A stretch of DNA of 64,000 bases from positions 1 through 64,000 of the forward strand of contig NZ_JAHDTI010000012.1 in NCBI RefSeq assembly GCF_018531495.1, in the 5' to 3' direction. The translations under genes and the position numbers were made by a program. The notes beneath the pieces are model-generated. The model made no database searches, was not told the origin of the DNA, and saw only the letters and a list, made by a program, of their open reading frames with translations. The stretch comes from Nonomuraea sediminis. Its GTDB lineage: Bacteria > Actinomycetota > Actinomycetes > Streptosporangiales > Streptosporangiaceae. Positions 9,149-18,241 of this stretch are shown one piece after another. The first letter of the stretch is position 1; every line of letters starts with the position of its first letter.

Positions 9149-9172
9149 CAAAACCCAGTGATACTGTGTTTT
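9149..9172. promoter_or_regulatory. Palindromic TetR operator between transporter and regulator
   Basis: An inverted repeat AAAAC-N-CAGT with mirror ACTG-N-GTTTT spans the divergent intergenic region, with one mismatch per arm. It lies about 43 bp upstream of the MFS start and just before the TetR coding region, where a dimeric TetR would repress both promoters. Confidence 0.65.
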
Positions 9173-9195
9173 TGATGGCTAGTACTGTCGGGTCC

Positions 9196-9798
9196 ATGGC
9201 CCAGACCACTCGCCGCGGCCCGTACGCCAAGGGGATCGCCAAGCGGCAGCAGATCCTGAAGGAGGCGCTCGCCGCCTACGCCGACAGCGACAGCGCCGGG
9301 CCGTCCCTGCGGGCGATCGCGCAACGTGCCGAGCTGAGCGAGCGTGGCCTGCTGCACTACTTCCCGGCCCGCGACGAGCTGTTCGTGGCGATCCTCGCCG
9401 AGCGCGACGCCGCCGACCGGGCCACCTTCGACCCCGACGGGCCCGTCGACGACCTCGCCGCGGTGACCGCCCACACCGCCAAGACGCCGGGCCTGGTCCG
9501 GCTGTTCCTGGAGATGACCGCGGCCGCCCCTGACCCCGGCCACGCGGCCCACCGGTTCTTCACCCGCCGTTACCCCGAACTGCGCGACCTCCTCACCCGC
9601 AAGTTCCGGCGCTCGGCCGAGACGCGGCCCGGCGCGCCCGCGCCGCGGGTCGATCCCGCGTTCGCGGCGCGCATCCTGATCGCCGCCTCCGACGGCCTCC
9701 AGGCCCAGTGGCTGCTCGACCCCGACGTCGACCTGGAGGGTGACCTCGACCGCCTGGCCCAGCTCCTCCAGGCGGCGACGGCCGCCGCCGCCCAGTAG
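9196..9798 (+). CDS. TetR-family repressor of the sugar operon
   Basis: A 200-aa one-component regulator. The N-terminal helix-turn-helix reads RQQILKEALAAYA, then SLRAIAQRAELSERGLLHYF, in place of the usual T-x-x-Y-Y/H-H-F. The variable C-terminal ligand domain ends in ILIAASDGLQAQWLLDP. In-frame starts exist at 9166 (GTG), 9175 and 9196. I prefer 9196 because the first two abut the operator and lack ribosome sites; a leaderless start at 9175 is possible. It is divergent from the MFS-GH1-GH130 operon and most likely releases it on binding a sugar or sugar phosphate. Confidence 0.88.
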   Translation: MAQTTRRGPYAKGIAKRQQILKEALAAYADSDSAGPSLRAIAQRAELSERGLLHYFPARDELFVAILAERDAADRATFDPDGPVDDLAAVTAHTAKTPGLVRLFLEMTAAAPDPGHAAHRFFTRRYPELRDLLTRKFRRSAETRPGAPAPRVDPAFAARILIAASDGLQAQWLLDPDVDLEGDLDRLAQLLQAATAAAAQ

Positions 9799-9804
9799 GT
9801 CCCG

Positions 9805-10046
9805 CCATGCGACGTGGAGCACCGCGTCGCAGCGCCGTGGCGATGAACGAGTACGGGTCGGACACAGCGGCCATGATCGCGCCGACGCTGGGGAACTCGA
9901 CGTCCATGTCGCCCATGCCCATCGAGACGGGACGCCGCTGGAGGGTGCAGGTTGTGCGCGAACACGAGGGTCGGGCCGCGGTGCCGCTCGACGCCGCGGA
10001 TCGCCGGCAGGTTCACGGCCATCAGCGCGTCGCGCACGCGCGCGGC
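9805..10046 (-). pseudogene. Erythromycin-esterase family fragment, frameshifted
   Basis: Two consecutive minus frames give conserved phrases of the erythromycin esterase (EreA-like) family. The first is RVRDALMAVNLPAI with RGPTLVFAHNLH, carrying the family's characteristic HN. After a shift near 9925, the second is MGMGDMDVEFPSVGAIMAA with YSFIATALRRG. Family members are about 400 aa; this is an internal to C-terminal part without start, so inactive. It sits directly downstream of the TetR gene on the opposite strand. Confidence 0.6.
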
Positions 10047-10316
10047 GGGCGCACGGTGTGGGGCTCGAATACTCGGTTCATGCGGTGACCAAATATTTGA
10101 GCCCCACAGGTTACTGAACGTCAACCGCGACACCCCAGGAGTAGGGCCCGTGATGCGAGGGTGCATCACAGTGGGAGTTCTGTCGAGGCGTTCCGCGGTT
10201 GCACGATGAGTAACTCCAGTCCGTCTTCGGGAGGACGATCAGCGCAGCCACAGTGGTGAGTGCGGTGGCGGCGGGTTCGTAGCAGAGGGCGGGTCGCATC
10301 AACCATGACCTCGGCC

Positions 10317-10403
10317 GTCCAGCGCGACGACCTTTCGCCGCTGGAGGAGGCCCAGGCGATCAAGGACATGATCGCCGAGGAGGACATCACCCAGAAGGCA
10401 ACG
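10317..10403 (+). pseudogene. ParB-like fragment fused to IS debris
   Basis: A short plus-strand segment reads QRDDLSPLEEAQAIKDMI, then AEEDITQKAT. This matches the box II region of ParB/RepB/Spo0J-type partition proteins (the ENxQRxxLSPLEEA motif). It is in frame with the IS tail that follows but has no other ParB domains, so it is a scrap captured by the IS. Confidence 0.45.
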
Positions 10404-10600
10404 GGGATGGTGCTGCGGCAGGCCCTGCGCGAGTACGAGCAGTTCTACAACCGGCACCGAGCCCATCAAGCTCTCGCGCCGTCCCGGATTTGATCACTGA
10501 TCCCAAGCTTGACCATCCGCCGGCGAGACCGGCTCGGCGGAGTCCTCCACGAGTACTCACATGCCGCTTGAACTGCATGGATGGAATTTTCGGCAGGCGC
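10404..10600 (+). mobile_element. 3' end remnant of an IS3-like element
   Basis: The last transposase residues (ALREYEQFYNRHRAHQAL) and the terminal region (GVLHEY-type codons, then TGGATGGAATTTTCGGCAGG) match the element at 27.5 kb. Only about 200 bp remain. The end-sequence TGCCGAAAA-N-TCCATCC (reverse complement here) recurs at 21.3, 27.5 and 29.2 kb. Confidence 0.65.
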
Positions 10601-11085
10601 AGACCCACTGCTCGGTGGGTGCGCTCCGAGCCCACGACCTGGGCGTCCCGCTCCGCCCAAGCGGCGGCGCCAGCACCCGCAGATCAATGGACGCCGAGGC
10701 TGATTCCACAAGTGCCGTCTTTCCGCCGGACGCCGAGGAAATTCCACCCAGCACGGAACGATCAAGGTGACACGGAGCGCGGAACCGCCAAAACGTCCAG
10801 CTCACAGAGCCAGCATGCGACACCGAAACACGGAACCTACATACGTGTGGGATCCGATTCTCGCTGTCATTTTCCGAGGGCTCGCACCGGGCTCGCCGTC
10901 GCCGTGAAGCCACAGGTTAGACGCGAAGACGCGGCGTGCGGAGTGCGGGTGTTGGCGGTGCGGCTCGCTTCGTTGGTGCACGGCCAGGGCGATCGCGCTT
11001 CGGGCCCGCACTCATTGGCATCGCCCGCGAGAGGGGTGTCCCGGCCTACTCGAGGCGATGGGGCTAACCGTTGGCCCGCGACTCG
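10601..11085. other. No recognisable gene
   Basis: This 485-bp stretch has open frames on both strands but none with family resemblance, a ribosome site or consistent codon bias. It contains only a GAAATTCC-rich patch near 10735 and is treated as intergenic or decayed DNA. Confidence 0.4.
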
Positions 11086-11991
11086 CTACCATGCGGCGGC
11101 GCACCGCATCGCGCTGCGGGTGAGGTCTCGTAGCCAGGCGTGGGCCCGGTCGTTCTCGTAGCGCTGATGCCAGGACAGGTACAGCGGGATCGGCGGCATC
11201 TCGAGGGGGAGCGGGAGGACCCGGAGGCCTAGGTCGGCCACGGCGGAGCGGGCGACGAGCTCGGGCACGGTGACGACGAGGTCGCTGTCGCGGATGAGTT
11301 GGAGCGCGGTGGTCCCGGTGGGCGCCGTCGCCACCACCCGGCGGCTCAGGCCGAGTCGGGCAAGTGCCTCGTCCACCGTATCGCTGAGCCGCCCCCGCCG
11401 CGAGACCGTGATGTGGTCGGCGACGGACGCATACCGTTCGGCAGTGAGCTCGCTGTGGGTGAGCGGGTGGCCGGGACGCACCGCCAGCGCGAGACGGTCC
11501 TCGGCCACCTGCTCATACCGGATCTCAGGGGACGTCGGCTGGTTCGCGTTGAATTCGAGGTCGACTTCACCGCGCCGCAACTCGGGCGTGTCCGTCATGG
11601 ACTCGGCGACGAATCGCAGCATTACACCCGGAGCCTGCTCGCGCACGGCCGCGAGTAGGGCGGGGCCGCATGTGCCGACGATGGAGTCGTGCCAGCGCAA
11701 TGTGAAGGTGCGTTCGAGCGTCGACAGGTCGAGCGCGTGCGAGGGTGAGAGCACCAGGTGCGCCTGTTGCAAGAGCTCGTGGACGTGCGAACGCACGGAG
11801 ATCGCGTAGGGCGTCGGAGTCATCGTACGGCCGGTGCGTACCAGGATCTGATCTCCCGTCGCGCGCCGGATCCGGCCCAGGGTGCGGCTCATCGCAGGCG
11901 ATGTGACGTGCAGCCGGTCGGCGGCTCCGGCCACGCTGCCCTCCTCCAGCAGGGCGTCCAGGGCGGCGAGCAGGTTCAAATCCAATTGCAT
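11086..11991 (-). CDS. LysR-family transcriptional regulator
   Basis: A 301-aa LTTR. The winged helix-turn-helix reads LDLNLLAALDALLEEGSVAG, then AADRLHVTSPAMSRTLGRIR, followed by a periplasmic-binding-like effector domain (from about residue 90, with ALAVRPGHPLTHSELTAERY). The overall sequence resembles the NodD/LinR-like branch with an N-terminal MQLDLNLL. It is divergent from the IMPase-like gene and a LysR box lies in the 67-bp gap, so it probably controls the 12059-13457 pair and itself. The effector is unknown. Confidence 0.93.
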   Translation of the reverse strand: MQLDLNLLAALDALLEEGSVAGAADRLHVTSPAMSRTLGRIRRATGDQILVRTGRTMTPTPYAISVRSHVHELLQQAHLVLSPSHALDLSTLERTFTLRWHDSIVGTCGPALLAAVREQAPGVMLRFVAESMTDTPELRRGEVDLEFNANQPTSPEIRYEQVAEDRLALAVRPGHPLTHSELTAERYASVADHITVSRRGRLSDTVDEALARLGLSRRVVATAPTGTTALQLIRDSDLVVTVPELVARSAVADLGLRVLPLPLEMPPIPLYLSWHQRYENDRAHAWLRDLTRSAMRCAAAW

Positions 11992-12011
11992 ACGAGTAAT
12001 CCTATAGGTGA

Positions 12012-12028
12012 CTTACATGCATTTGAAG
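12012..12028. promoter_or_regulatory. Putative LysR box
   Basis: The dyad CTTACATGCATTTGAAG (CTT-N11-AAG with central ATGCAT) lies between the divergent LysR and IMPase-like genes. It is AT-rich against its surroundings and matches the size and placement of LTTR recognition sites. Confidence 0.5.
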
Positions 12029-12058
12029 TTAACTACTAAGCCTCCTACCGTCGATGCC

Positions 12059-12859
12059 ATGAGCGAAACGAACCAGTATGTGGACACGCTCGCCCAGACC
12101 GCGATCGCCGTCCGCGCGGCCGCGGTCGGGCTGCGCGACCGCTTCTCCGCCGACACCCGCCCCGGGACGCTGGATGCCCTGATGTCGATGCTGCGAGCCA
12201 ACGACGAAGTCGTGCTCGGGGACCTCAAGCCCCGACTGCTTGCAGCCCGGCCTGGCGCCGGGTGGGTCGATCAGGAACTGGAAGGCGGCTCCGTGCCGCC
12301 CGGCGAGTGGTGGGTCGTCGATCCGGCCGAGGGCAACGTCAACCACGTCCATGGCATGACGGACTGGGCGGTCACGGCCACCCTGGTGCGGGACAACCGG
12401 CCTGAGTTCACCGTTGTGCACCTGCCGCTGACCGGCGAGACCTACACCGCCCTCGCGGGCCAAGGCGCGTATCTCGACGGGCGCCCGCTGCGGGTCTCGG
12501 GCAAGACCAGCCTGGGTCTGGGCCTCGTGGGCACCAGCCAGGCCCGGCCGGGCGAGGACCCGGAGACGCTGCGCCGGATCGGTGCCTCGATCACGGCGAT
12601 GCTCGGCGCCGCGCTGGTGGTGCGGGTCTCGGTTCCGGCGACGCTGCATCTGCTCAACGTGGCCGCGGGGCGGATGGACGCGTTCTGGCAGTTCGCGGGC
12701 GCGCGGGCGGATCTGCTACCCGGCGCGCTGCTGGTCGCCGAGGCGGGTGGCGTGATCACAGACGCGGACGGAAAACCGTGGACGCTGGAGAGCGAGACCT
12801 TCCTGGCCGCCGCGCCGGGTTTGCACGCAGAGGCCATCGCGACGCTGTCGAACCAGTGA
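12059..12859 (+). CDS. Inositol-monophosphatase-family protein with altered metal motifs
   Basis: A 266-aa protein with the FIG/IMPase fold order. An N-terminal helix bundle leads to DQELEGG (usually GEE), then WVVDPAEGNVNH (usually DPIDGTxN) and AGARADLLPGALLVAEAGG (usually WDxAAG...EAGG). The second Asp of DPxDG is Glu and the GEE box is changed, so metal binding is weakened or retuned; phosphatase activity should not be assumed. The ATG at 12059 was preferred to an upstream frame that overlaps the operator. It forms a 13-bp-spaced pair with the downstream NADP oxidoreductase, and similar pairs next to LysR regulators are common in actinobacteria. Confidence 0.75.
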   Translation: MSETNQYVDTLAQTAIAVRAAAVGLRDRFSADTRPGTLDALMSMLRANDEVVLGDLKPRLLAARPGAGWVDQELEGGSVPPGEWWVVDPAEGNVNHVHGMTDWAVTATLVRDNRPEFTVVHLPLTGETYTALAGQGAYLDGRPLRVSGKTSLGLGLVGTSQARPGEDPETLRRIGASITAMLGAALVVRVSVPATLHLLNVAAGRMDAFWQFAGARADLLPGALLVAEAGGVITDADGKPWTLESETFLAAAPGLHAEAIATLSNQ

Positions 12860-12872
12860 AGGGATCACCACA

Positions 12873-13457
12873 ATGAACATCGGAATACTCGGGGCGGGTC
12901 GTGTCGGTACCAACCTCGCGGCGGCGTTCGAGAAGGCCGGGCACGAGGTGGCCGTCGGTCGCCGCGATGCGCTCGACGCGGCGCTGACCGCGCAGGTTGT
13001 GATCAACGCGACCCCGGGCGACAGCTCTCTCGAACAGCTTGGCGACCTGCGCGACCGCCTGGACGGCAAGATCCTCATTGACGTCGCCAACGCGACGGTG
13101 GACGGCCCGGAGGGACTTCCCGCAGGGCTCTGCTACCCGGGATCGAGCCTCGCCGAGCAGCTGCAGCGGGCCCTGCCGGGCACCCGCGTGGTCAAGACCC
13201 TCAACACGATGCTGTTTCCCGTCATGACCGATCCGCGCGCTCTGACCTACCCTCCGACGGCCTTCGTCTCCGGCGAGGACTCAGCGGCAAAGCACCTCGT
13301 TCGCGGCCTGCTCGAGGATCTGGGCTGGCCCGGCGAGTGGATCATGGACCTTGGCGGGATCGAGACGGCACGGGCCACAGAGGCGGCGATGCTGTTCGTC
13401 CCCCACGTGATCCGTGCCCAGGGATTCCGGCCTTTCGCAGTCTCGATCGCCCGCTGA
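12873..13457 (+). CDS. F420/NADP-oxidoreductase-like Rossmann protein
   Basis: A 194-aa protein starting MNIGILGAGRVGTNLAAAFE, the GxGxxG dinucleotide fold of the F420-dependent NADP reductase (NpdG-like) family. NATPGDS and VVKTLNTM (K-x-x-N) are conserved in that family. It lacks the longer C-terminal dimer domain. It lies 13 bp after the IMPase-like gene and is probably co-transcribed under LysR control. Whether F420 is bound cannot be judged from the sequence; a plain NAD(P)-dependent reductase is possible. Confidence 0.8.
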   Translation: MNIGILGAGRVGTNLAAAFEKAGHEVAVGRRDALDAALTAQVVINATPGDSSLEQLGDLRDRLDGKILIDVANATVDGPEGLPAGLCYPGSSLAEQLQRALPGTRVVKTLNTMLFPVMTDPRALTYPPTAFVSGEDSAAKHLVRGLLEDLGWPGEWIMDLGGIETARATEAAMLFVPHVIRAQGFRPFAVSIAR

Positions 13458-13794
13458 ACCAGGCTCTGGCGATCTTTCTGTCGTGACGTCACCGCTGGCG
13501 ACGGGCCGCACGCATGCGACTTGCATCGGTATCTGGCGTGATTCGTGCGGCGCTATCTGTCGTGCCTGGTGAGGGCTCTTTGCTTTGGGTGTAGCTCGTT
13601 CTCAGACAGTTCGAGTGTGCATAGACCAGTTTCCGGGTCTCATCCGAATGTGCCGGCCCGAGGCGGCAGCTCGACTGCTTGCTGGTCTTGCTCAAGGTCG
13701 ACTGTCAGGTAGCAGAAGCAGCAGATGGGATTTCGGCTCGTCAAGGTTTCCCTTGTGCCCGGGTCGGTGGTGCCGAGTTAACCCAATGGTGAGG
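13458..13794. other. Intergenic, no recognisable gene
   Basis: No frame with family similarity or a ribosome site was found on either strand between the oxidoreductase stop and the doubtful minus-strand frame at 13795. Confidence 0.4.
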
Positions 13795-14180
13795 AATCCC
13801 CGGGGATCTTCTTTGTGGCTCCCGTCGCTGCCTGTCCCCGACAGTGGGGGTTGTGTCGGGCCAAGTCGGGAAAAAGCCCCGGATCTGGGAGAGCGATACC
13901 GCCACCCCGGTCTTGCGACCGTCCATCGCGTAGACGATGTGGTTGAACCCGTCGCTGTGGACACCTGTCCCACCGTGGTGAAGCCGCAGTCTCCCGGGTC
14001 CGGGTCCGTGCATACGAAGACGAACGTATCCGGCAGGTCGGGCTCCGGGGCAGGTGAGACGAGGAAAAGACCCCTCCGTTCCACCTCGCCCCGCACGCGA
14101 CGATCGATCCTCGACACATCCACTGCCGCCATTGCAAGCACCACCATGCTCACTGGGACCACCCCGTTGGTGGCCGATCA
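13795..14180 (-). pseudogene. Possible frameshifted hypothetical gene
   Basis: Two overlapping minus frames look protein-like and join near 13945. The first is VSMVVLAMAAVDVSRIDRRV leading to LPDTFVFVCTDPDPGDCGF; the second is GFNHIVYAMDGRKTGVAVSL leading to QIRGFFPTWPDTTPTVGD. GC at third positions is less extreme than in neighbours. I do not recognise the family. It could be a decayed gene or chance. Confidence 0.25.
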
Positions 14181-14969
14181 CAGTCTGGAGGTGGGACGGA
14201 TGCAACCTCCTGGCCCACCAACGTCACCCCCGAAGCCGCCGCCGCCACCGCTGACAACAAATCGGCGCTCAACACTGGGACTTGGGGATGGGCTTGGCAC
14301 ACAGGCAGCACGCGATGCGAAACTCGGACGCGGCACGCACAACCTCCCAACGATCCGTCATCCGTCACGCCCATGCTGCCGGCGTGGGCGAACCAGGGCG
14401 GGGACATCACGTCGCCTTAGCGGGAATTCTCGGCTGGATATGACCACACCCCCGAAGAGAACTTTGGAAGCCCCCGGGGGTGCGCCCACCAAGGGCACAA
14501 TTGGAGCTTTTGCGTAGGCTACGGCAGGTGACGAAGGCCTCGCCGAGCATGGGTTCTTTCGGCTGGGCGTCCTGGGAAGAGTCCGGCGCTCGGCGCAGGA
14601 TCGGCCCAACCCGATACCCGGCTCCTCGGCCTGGTCCCGCCCCGGGCCGCGAGGGCAGGCCAGCGCGCGGTGATCGGCGCCCGGACCGGGCCCAGGGCGG
14701 CACTGGGCTCCTGGCCATCCGGCCGGGCGAGCTCGGGCCCTTCGGCTCGGCCGTGGTCAACGTCGAGCGCGACTAGTGGCCGATCATCCTTTGGTCGTGC
14801 TCCTCGAACGCTCGCTTCGCGGCCACATGAGCCATGAGCGAGCGTCGCGGACGTTGTCGGCGGCTCAGCGCGAATTCCCTGAGTACAGCCGGATACGGTG
14901 ATCAGCTGCGGCCCGGTCCCTACTATGACCAGATGTGCGGTGCGTAAACACCGCAACGTCAGTGCCGAG
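14181..14969. other. Long gap without a convincing gene
   Basis: Several open frames exist, but none has a supported start or family resemblance. The plus frame near 14510-14620 (LLRRLRQVTKASPSMGSFGW...) could be a scrap of an unknown protein. A Pro/Gly-rich block follows. Confidence 0.3.
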
Positions 14970-15755
14970 CTAGAGCAGCCTTGCCAGGGCATCGGCCGAG
15001 GAACTGCCGGGCTCTGGCTGGTAGACGATGATCACCTGGTCCTCCGCTCCGGCGATGGTGAGGGTCTGCCGGCGCAGGGTCAGGCGGCCGGCGTCGGGGT
15101 GATCGAACCGCTTGATCTCGTTGCGGGACGGTCGTACGTCGTGTCGGCCCCACAGGCGGCGAAAACCCTCATGGGACTGCAACTCGGCCACGAGCGCGGC
15201 GGTCCGTGGGTCGCGCGGATCGGCTGCCGCCCGCAGGGCCGCGACTGTCTGTTCGGCGATGTCCGACCAGTCCGGGAACAAGCTGCGGGCGGCGGGATCG
15301 AGGAACACGTCGCGGACAAGGTTGCGACCAGGGTGGTACATCGGGGAGAGCGCCATGGCCGCCTTGTTGGCCATCAGCACGTCGAAACGGCCGTCGCGGA
15401 CGTACGCAGGAGTGCTGCCCCACGAGTCGAGCAATTGCTGCACCTCGATACTGACCTCGCGGGCCCTGTGTGGTTCAGATGGTGGGGCGGCCAGGACACG
15501 CAGGTGAGCGGCTGCGTCCGGGTCGAGGTCCAGCGCCGTCGCCAACGCCTCCAAGACCTGTGGGGACGGACGCCGGTCGACACCCTGTTCCAGCCTTGTC
15601 AGGTACTGGACGGAGACGCCGGCCAGCTGCGCGAGCTCGTCGCGGCGCAGCCCGGGCACTCGGCGCCGGCCGTAGGACGCAAGCCCCACCTCACCCGGCC
15701 GCACGCGGGCCCGGCGCGCCTGGAGGAACTCTCCGAGAAGATTGTCGCGTGTCAT
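14970..15755 (-). CDS. XRE-family regulator with MmyB-like sensor domain
   Basis: A 261-aa regulator of the common actinobacterial XRE-MmyB type. The helix-turn-helix is RRVPGLRRDELAQLAGVSVQ, then YLTRLEQGVDRRPSPQVLEA. The C-terminal MmyB-like ligand-binding domain (PAS-related, reported to bind fatty acids in a homologue) includes DVLMANKAAMALSPMYHPGRN and the RLTLRRQTLTIAGAEDQ strand. It is divergent from the SDR at 15822 with 66 bp between starts, the usual arrangement in which this family represses an adjacent SDR. Confidence 0.92.
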   Translation of the reverse strand: MTRDNLLGEFLQARRARVRPGEVGLASYGRRRVPGLRRDELAQLAGVSVQYLTRLEQGVDRRPSPQVLEALATALDLDPDAAAHLRVLAAPPSEPHRAREVSIEVQQLLDSWGSTPAYVRDGRFDVLMANKAAMALSPMYHPGRNLVRDVFLDPAARSLFPDWSDIAEQTVAALRAAADPRDPRTAALVAELQSHEGFRRLWGRHDVRPSRNEIKRFDHPDAGRLTLRRQTLTIAGAEDQVIIVYQPEPGSSSADALARLL

Positions 15756-15821
15756 CGCTTGTCGAGGGTATCCCTGCCTGGGTGCTGGCTGGCGATGCTG
15801 CGCCGGGGCATCGTCGAGGCC

Positions 15822-16628
15822 ATGAAGACATGGTTCATCACAGGGGCCTCACGCGGCTTCGGACACACGTGGACAGTCGCGGCACTCGAACGCGGTGACC
15901 GGGTCGCCGCGACGGCACGCCGGCCCGAGACGCTCAACGACCTGGCCGAGACCTACGGCGACCGCCTCCTGCCGATCGCGCTCGACGTGACCGACCGGGC
16001 TCAGGTCTTCGCCGCGGTTGACCGCGCCGCAGAAGCCTTCGACGGCTTGGACGTGGTCGTCAACAACGCCGGCTACGGCCTGTTCGGCATGATCGAGGAG
16101 ACTACCGAGGAGCAGGCCCGGGCCCAGATCGAGACCAACCTGTTCGGCCCGCTCTGGGTAACCCAAGCCGCTCTGCCGATCATGCGGACGCAGGGTAGCG
16201 GGCACCTCGTCCAGGTCTCCAGCATCGGCGGCATCGCCGCATTCCCGACGCTGGGCCTCTACAACGCCTCCAAGTGGGCCCTTGAGGGGATGAGCGAGGC
16301 CCTGGCTCAGGAGGTCGGCCCGCTCGGTATCAAGGTGACGATTGTCGAGCCAGGGCCGTACGGCACCGACTGGGCTGGGGCGTCGGCTGCGCACACCACC
16401 CCGATCGCGGCCTACGAGCCGATCCGGCAGGCCCGCCGGGCCGGCGCCACCGCCCGCGCGCCGCGCGACCCGTCGGTCACCGCGGAGGTCATCCTCAGCC
16501 TGGTCGACGTGCCCGAGCCGCCGCTGCGGCTGTTCCTCGGCAGCTACCCGTACCCGATCGCCGAGAGGGTCTACCAGCAGCGGCTCGCCACCTGGCAACA
16601 GTGGCGCGAACTGGCCGAGACGGCGTGA
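15822..16628 (+). CDS. Short-chain dehydrogenase/reductase
   Basis: A 268-aa classical SDR, NADP(H)-dependent by its motifs. TGASRGFGHTW is the TGxxxGxG nucleotide loop, VVNNAGYG the NNAG motif, the catalytic Ser is in QVSSIGG, and the Tyr/Lys pair is in LYNASKWALEG (Y-x-x-x-K). The start is the ATG at 15822; the frame is open far upstream but lies antisense to the XRE gene. It is probably repressed by the divergent XRE-MmyB regulator. The substrate is unknown. Confidence 0.93.
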   Translation: MKTWFITGASRGFGHTWTVAALERGDRVAATARRPETLNDLAETYGDRLLPIALDVTDRAQVFAAVDRAAEAFDGLDVVVNNAGYGLFGMIEETTEEQARAQIETNLFGPLWVTQAALPIMRTQGSGHLVQVSSIGGIAAFPTLGLYNASKWALEGMSEALAQEVGPLGIKVTIVEPGPYGTDWAGASAAHTTPIAAYEPIRQARRAGATARAPRDPSVTAEVILSLVDVPEPPLRLFLGSYPYPIAERVYQQRLATWQQWRELAETA

Positions 16629-16709
16629 CCCTGTCCGACCGCATCCCCACCCACGGGGCGGGGGATCTGCGGCAGCGGCAGGGCGCTCTCCTCCAAGGGT
16701 TGGGTCTGG

Positions 16710-16860
16710 TCAGCGGGGGTCGTTCTCGGCGGCCGCGGCGGCGTGCTGGGTGTCGGCGAGGGTCTTGTGGACGACGCCGATGGAGACTTTGACTCCGGCC
16801 GCTATGGTGCGGATGGATTCGCCCCGCCAAGTAAGCCGGAGGGCTGGGGTGAGCGTTAAC
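16710..16860 (-). pseudogene. C-terminal helix-turn-helix fragment
   Basis: The minus frame ending TGA at 16710-16712 reads ALRLTWRGESIRTIAAGVKV, then SIGVVHKTLADTQHAAAA. This is a resolvase/Sigma-70-like helix-turn-helix as found at the end of small actinobacterial DNA-binding or resolvase proteins. No start or upstream domain is present. Confidence 0.4.
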
Positions 16861-17074
16861 GAGCGTGTCACCAGCCGCCACAAGGATGATCACGATGGAG
16901 TCCGGCTGGTCGCAGGGTTGAGGCTGCGCGCCAGAGCGCGCTCGCGCGCGTAGGCGCGTACCTGCGCGCGTACGTAGTCCCGCGACTGAGAGGCCGGACG
17001 CCAGCGTGTGAGCACCTGCGGCCAGTCAGTGGCGAACCGGGGCGGACGGGCGGCGACGGTCGCCGTCGCAGGGC

Positions 17075-17284
17075 GCGGCGGCCATCGACGACCACGCCGC
17101 CGAGCGGCCCGCGGGCTACGAGTGCGAAGACTGCGGAGCCTGGGTCGTCAACGACAACGCCTGGCACTGGACCATGGAGCGCCAATTGCGGCGCGTCAGC
17201 ATCCGACGCATCGACAACAACGGCAGCAAGCAAGCCGGTAAGCGCCCTACAGCGCGGGCCCCGCCCGAAGGGTTCGGGCCGTGA
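17075..17284 (+). other. Zinc-ribbon-like fragment (doubtful)
   Basis: A plus frame ending TGA at 17282-17284 reads RPAGYECEDCGAWVVNDNAW, then HWTMERQLRRVSI. It has a C-x-x-C pair and natural-looking composition but no defined start. It may be a scrap of a plasmid- or phage-type gene and overlaps the end of the antisense kinase remnant. Confidence 0.25.
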
Positions 17285-17925
17285 AACAGGACGCCAGGCG
17301 GTCGGCGTTGGCCTCGCCCTCCAGCTCGGCCAGCACGGCGCGCTCGCTGTTGGCACGGACCCGAGTGGAGTGTCGAGGGGCGGGGATGCCTTGGCCAGCT
17401 GCCGCTCCACCAGGGTCTGGGTGCGCCGCGACAGGTTGACGAACATGGAGCTGATGTTGCTGCGGAGGTCGGCCTCCTCGCCCGCCAGCCGTACGGCCTG
17501 GCGGTGCACCTGGTCGAAGGCCTTGGCGACCTCGCCGATCTCGTCGTTGCCCTCGACGTCGATCGGGTGGATGTCGGGGGCGGCGTCGCCGGAGACGCGC
17601 AGCTTGCGCACCACGTCGGGCAGGCGGAAACCGGCGACCTCGAGCGCCTCGGTGCGCAGGCGGCGCAGCGGCGTGACCATCGAGCGCGCGATCGCGACCG
17701 TCAGCAACAGGACGAGCAGCAGCAGCGCGAGGATGGCGATTCCGCCGATGATGGCGTTGCGGGTCTCGGTGTTGCGCAGTTCCTGGCCGCGCAGCGCGAC
17801 CCGGACCTTGAGCGTCTTCTCGACCGAGGCCATCATGCCGATGGTCGCGGTGTTGTCGTCGAACCACTCCTGCGGCTTGGTGCCTGCACGCCCGCACCGG
17901 ATTTAAGTGATCGGCACCCGGGAGC
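17250..17925 (-). pseudogene. Fragment of a nitrate/nitrite-sensor-type histidine kinase
   Basis: A minus-strand piece of a large NIT-domain sensor kinase. It has EWFDDNTATIGMMASVEKTL (end of the sensing domain), then a transmembrane helix (IIGGIAILALLLLVLLLTVA). A HAMP domain follows (MVTPLRRLRTEALEVAGFRL, DVEGNDEIGEVAKAFD), and then FVNLSRRTQTLVERQL, the start of the dimerisation domain. Both ends are lost through frame changes, near 17905 and near 17365. After the second, ELEGEANADRLAS continues briefly. No ATPase domain remains. Confidence 0.75.
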
Positions 17926-18241
17926 GCGTCGGCCGCCATCACGGTCTCTGGCGCGACGTCGTACTCATCGAGCGGCGCAGCGCGGTCATCGTCTGAAGGA
18001 ACCAGCGCCTTCACCAGCCCACTTGCCTGACATGACTGAACGCCCTTCGCGCAGCCGAGCAGCTAGTTCGCTTGACTACCCCAGATAACGATGGACCTGA
18101 GAGGCAGCCATCAGTGCGTCACGGATCCGCTGCCACCTGACTGGTTGGAGTCCGGCCTTCCCGAGAACCGATGACAGCCCGCTCATCGCCTACGCCGCAG
18201 CCCTCATCTGGCACCGCCGGCTCATCAAATGAGACGATGCC

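Noticed and set aside
13585..14517. 310-aa plus-strand ORF
   Set aside because: Composition is Pro/Arg/Ser-rich with no start signal; the opposite strand is more protein-like.
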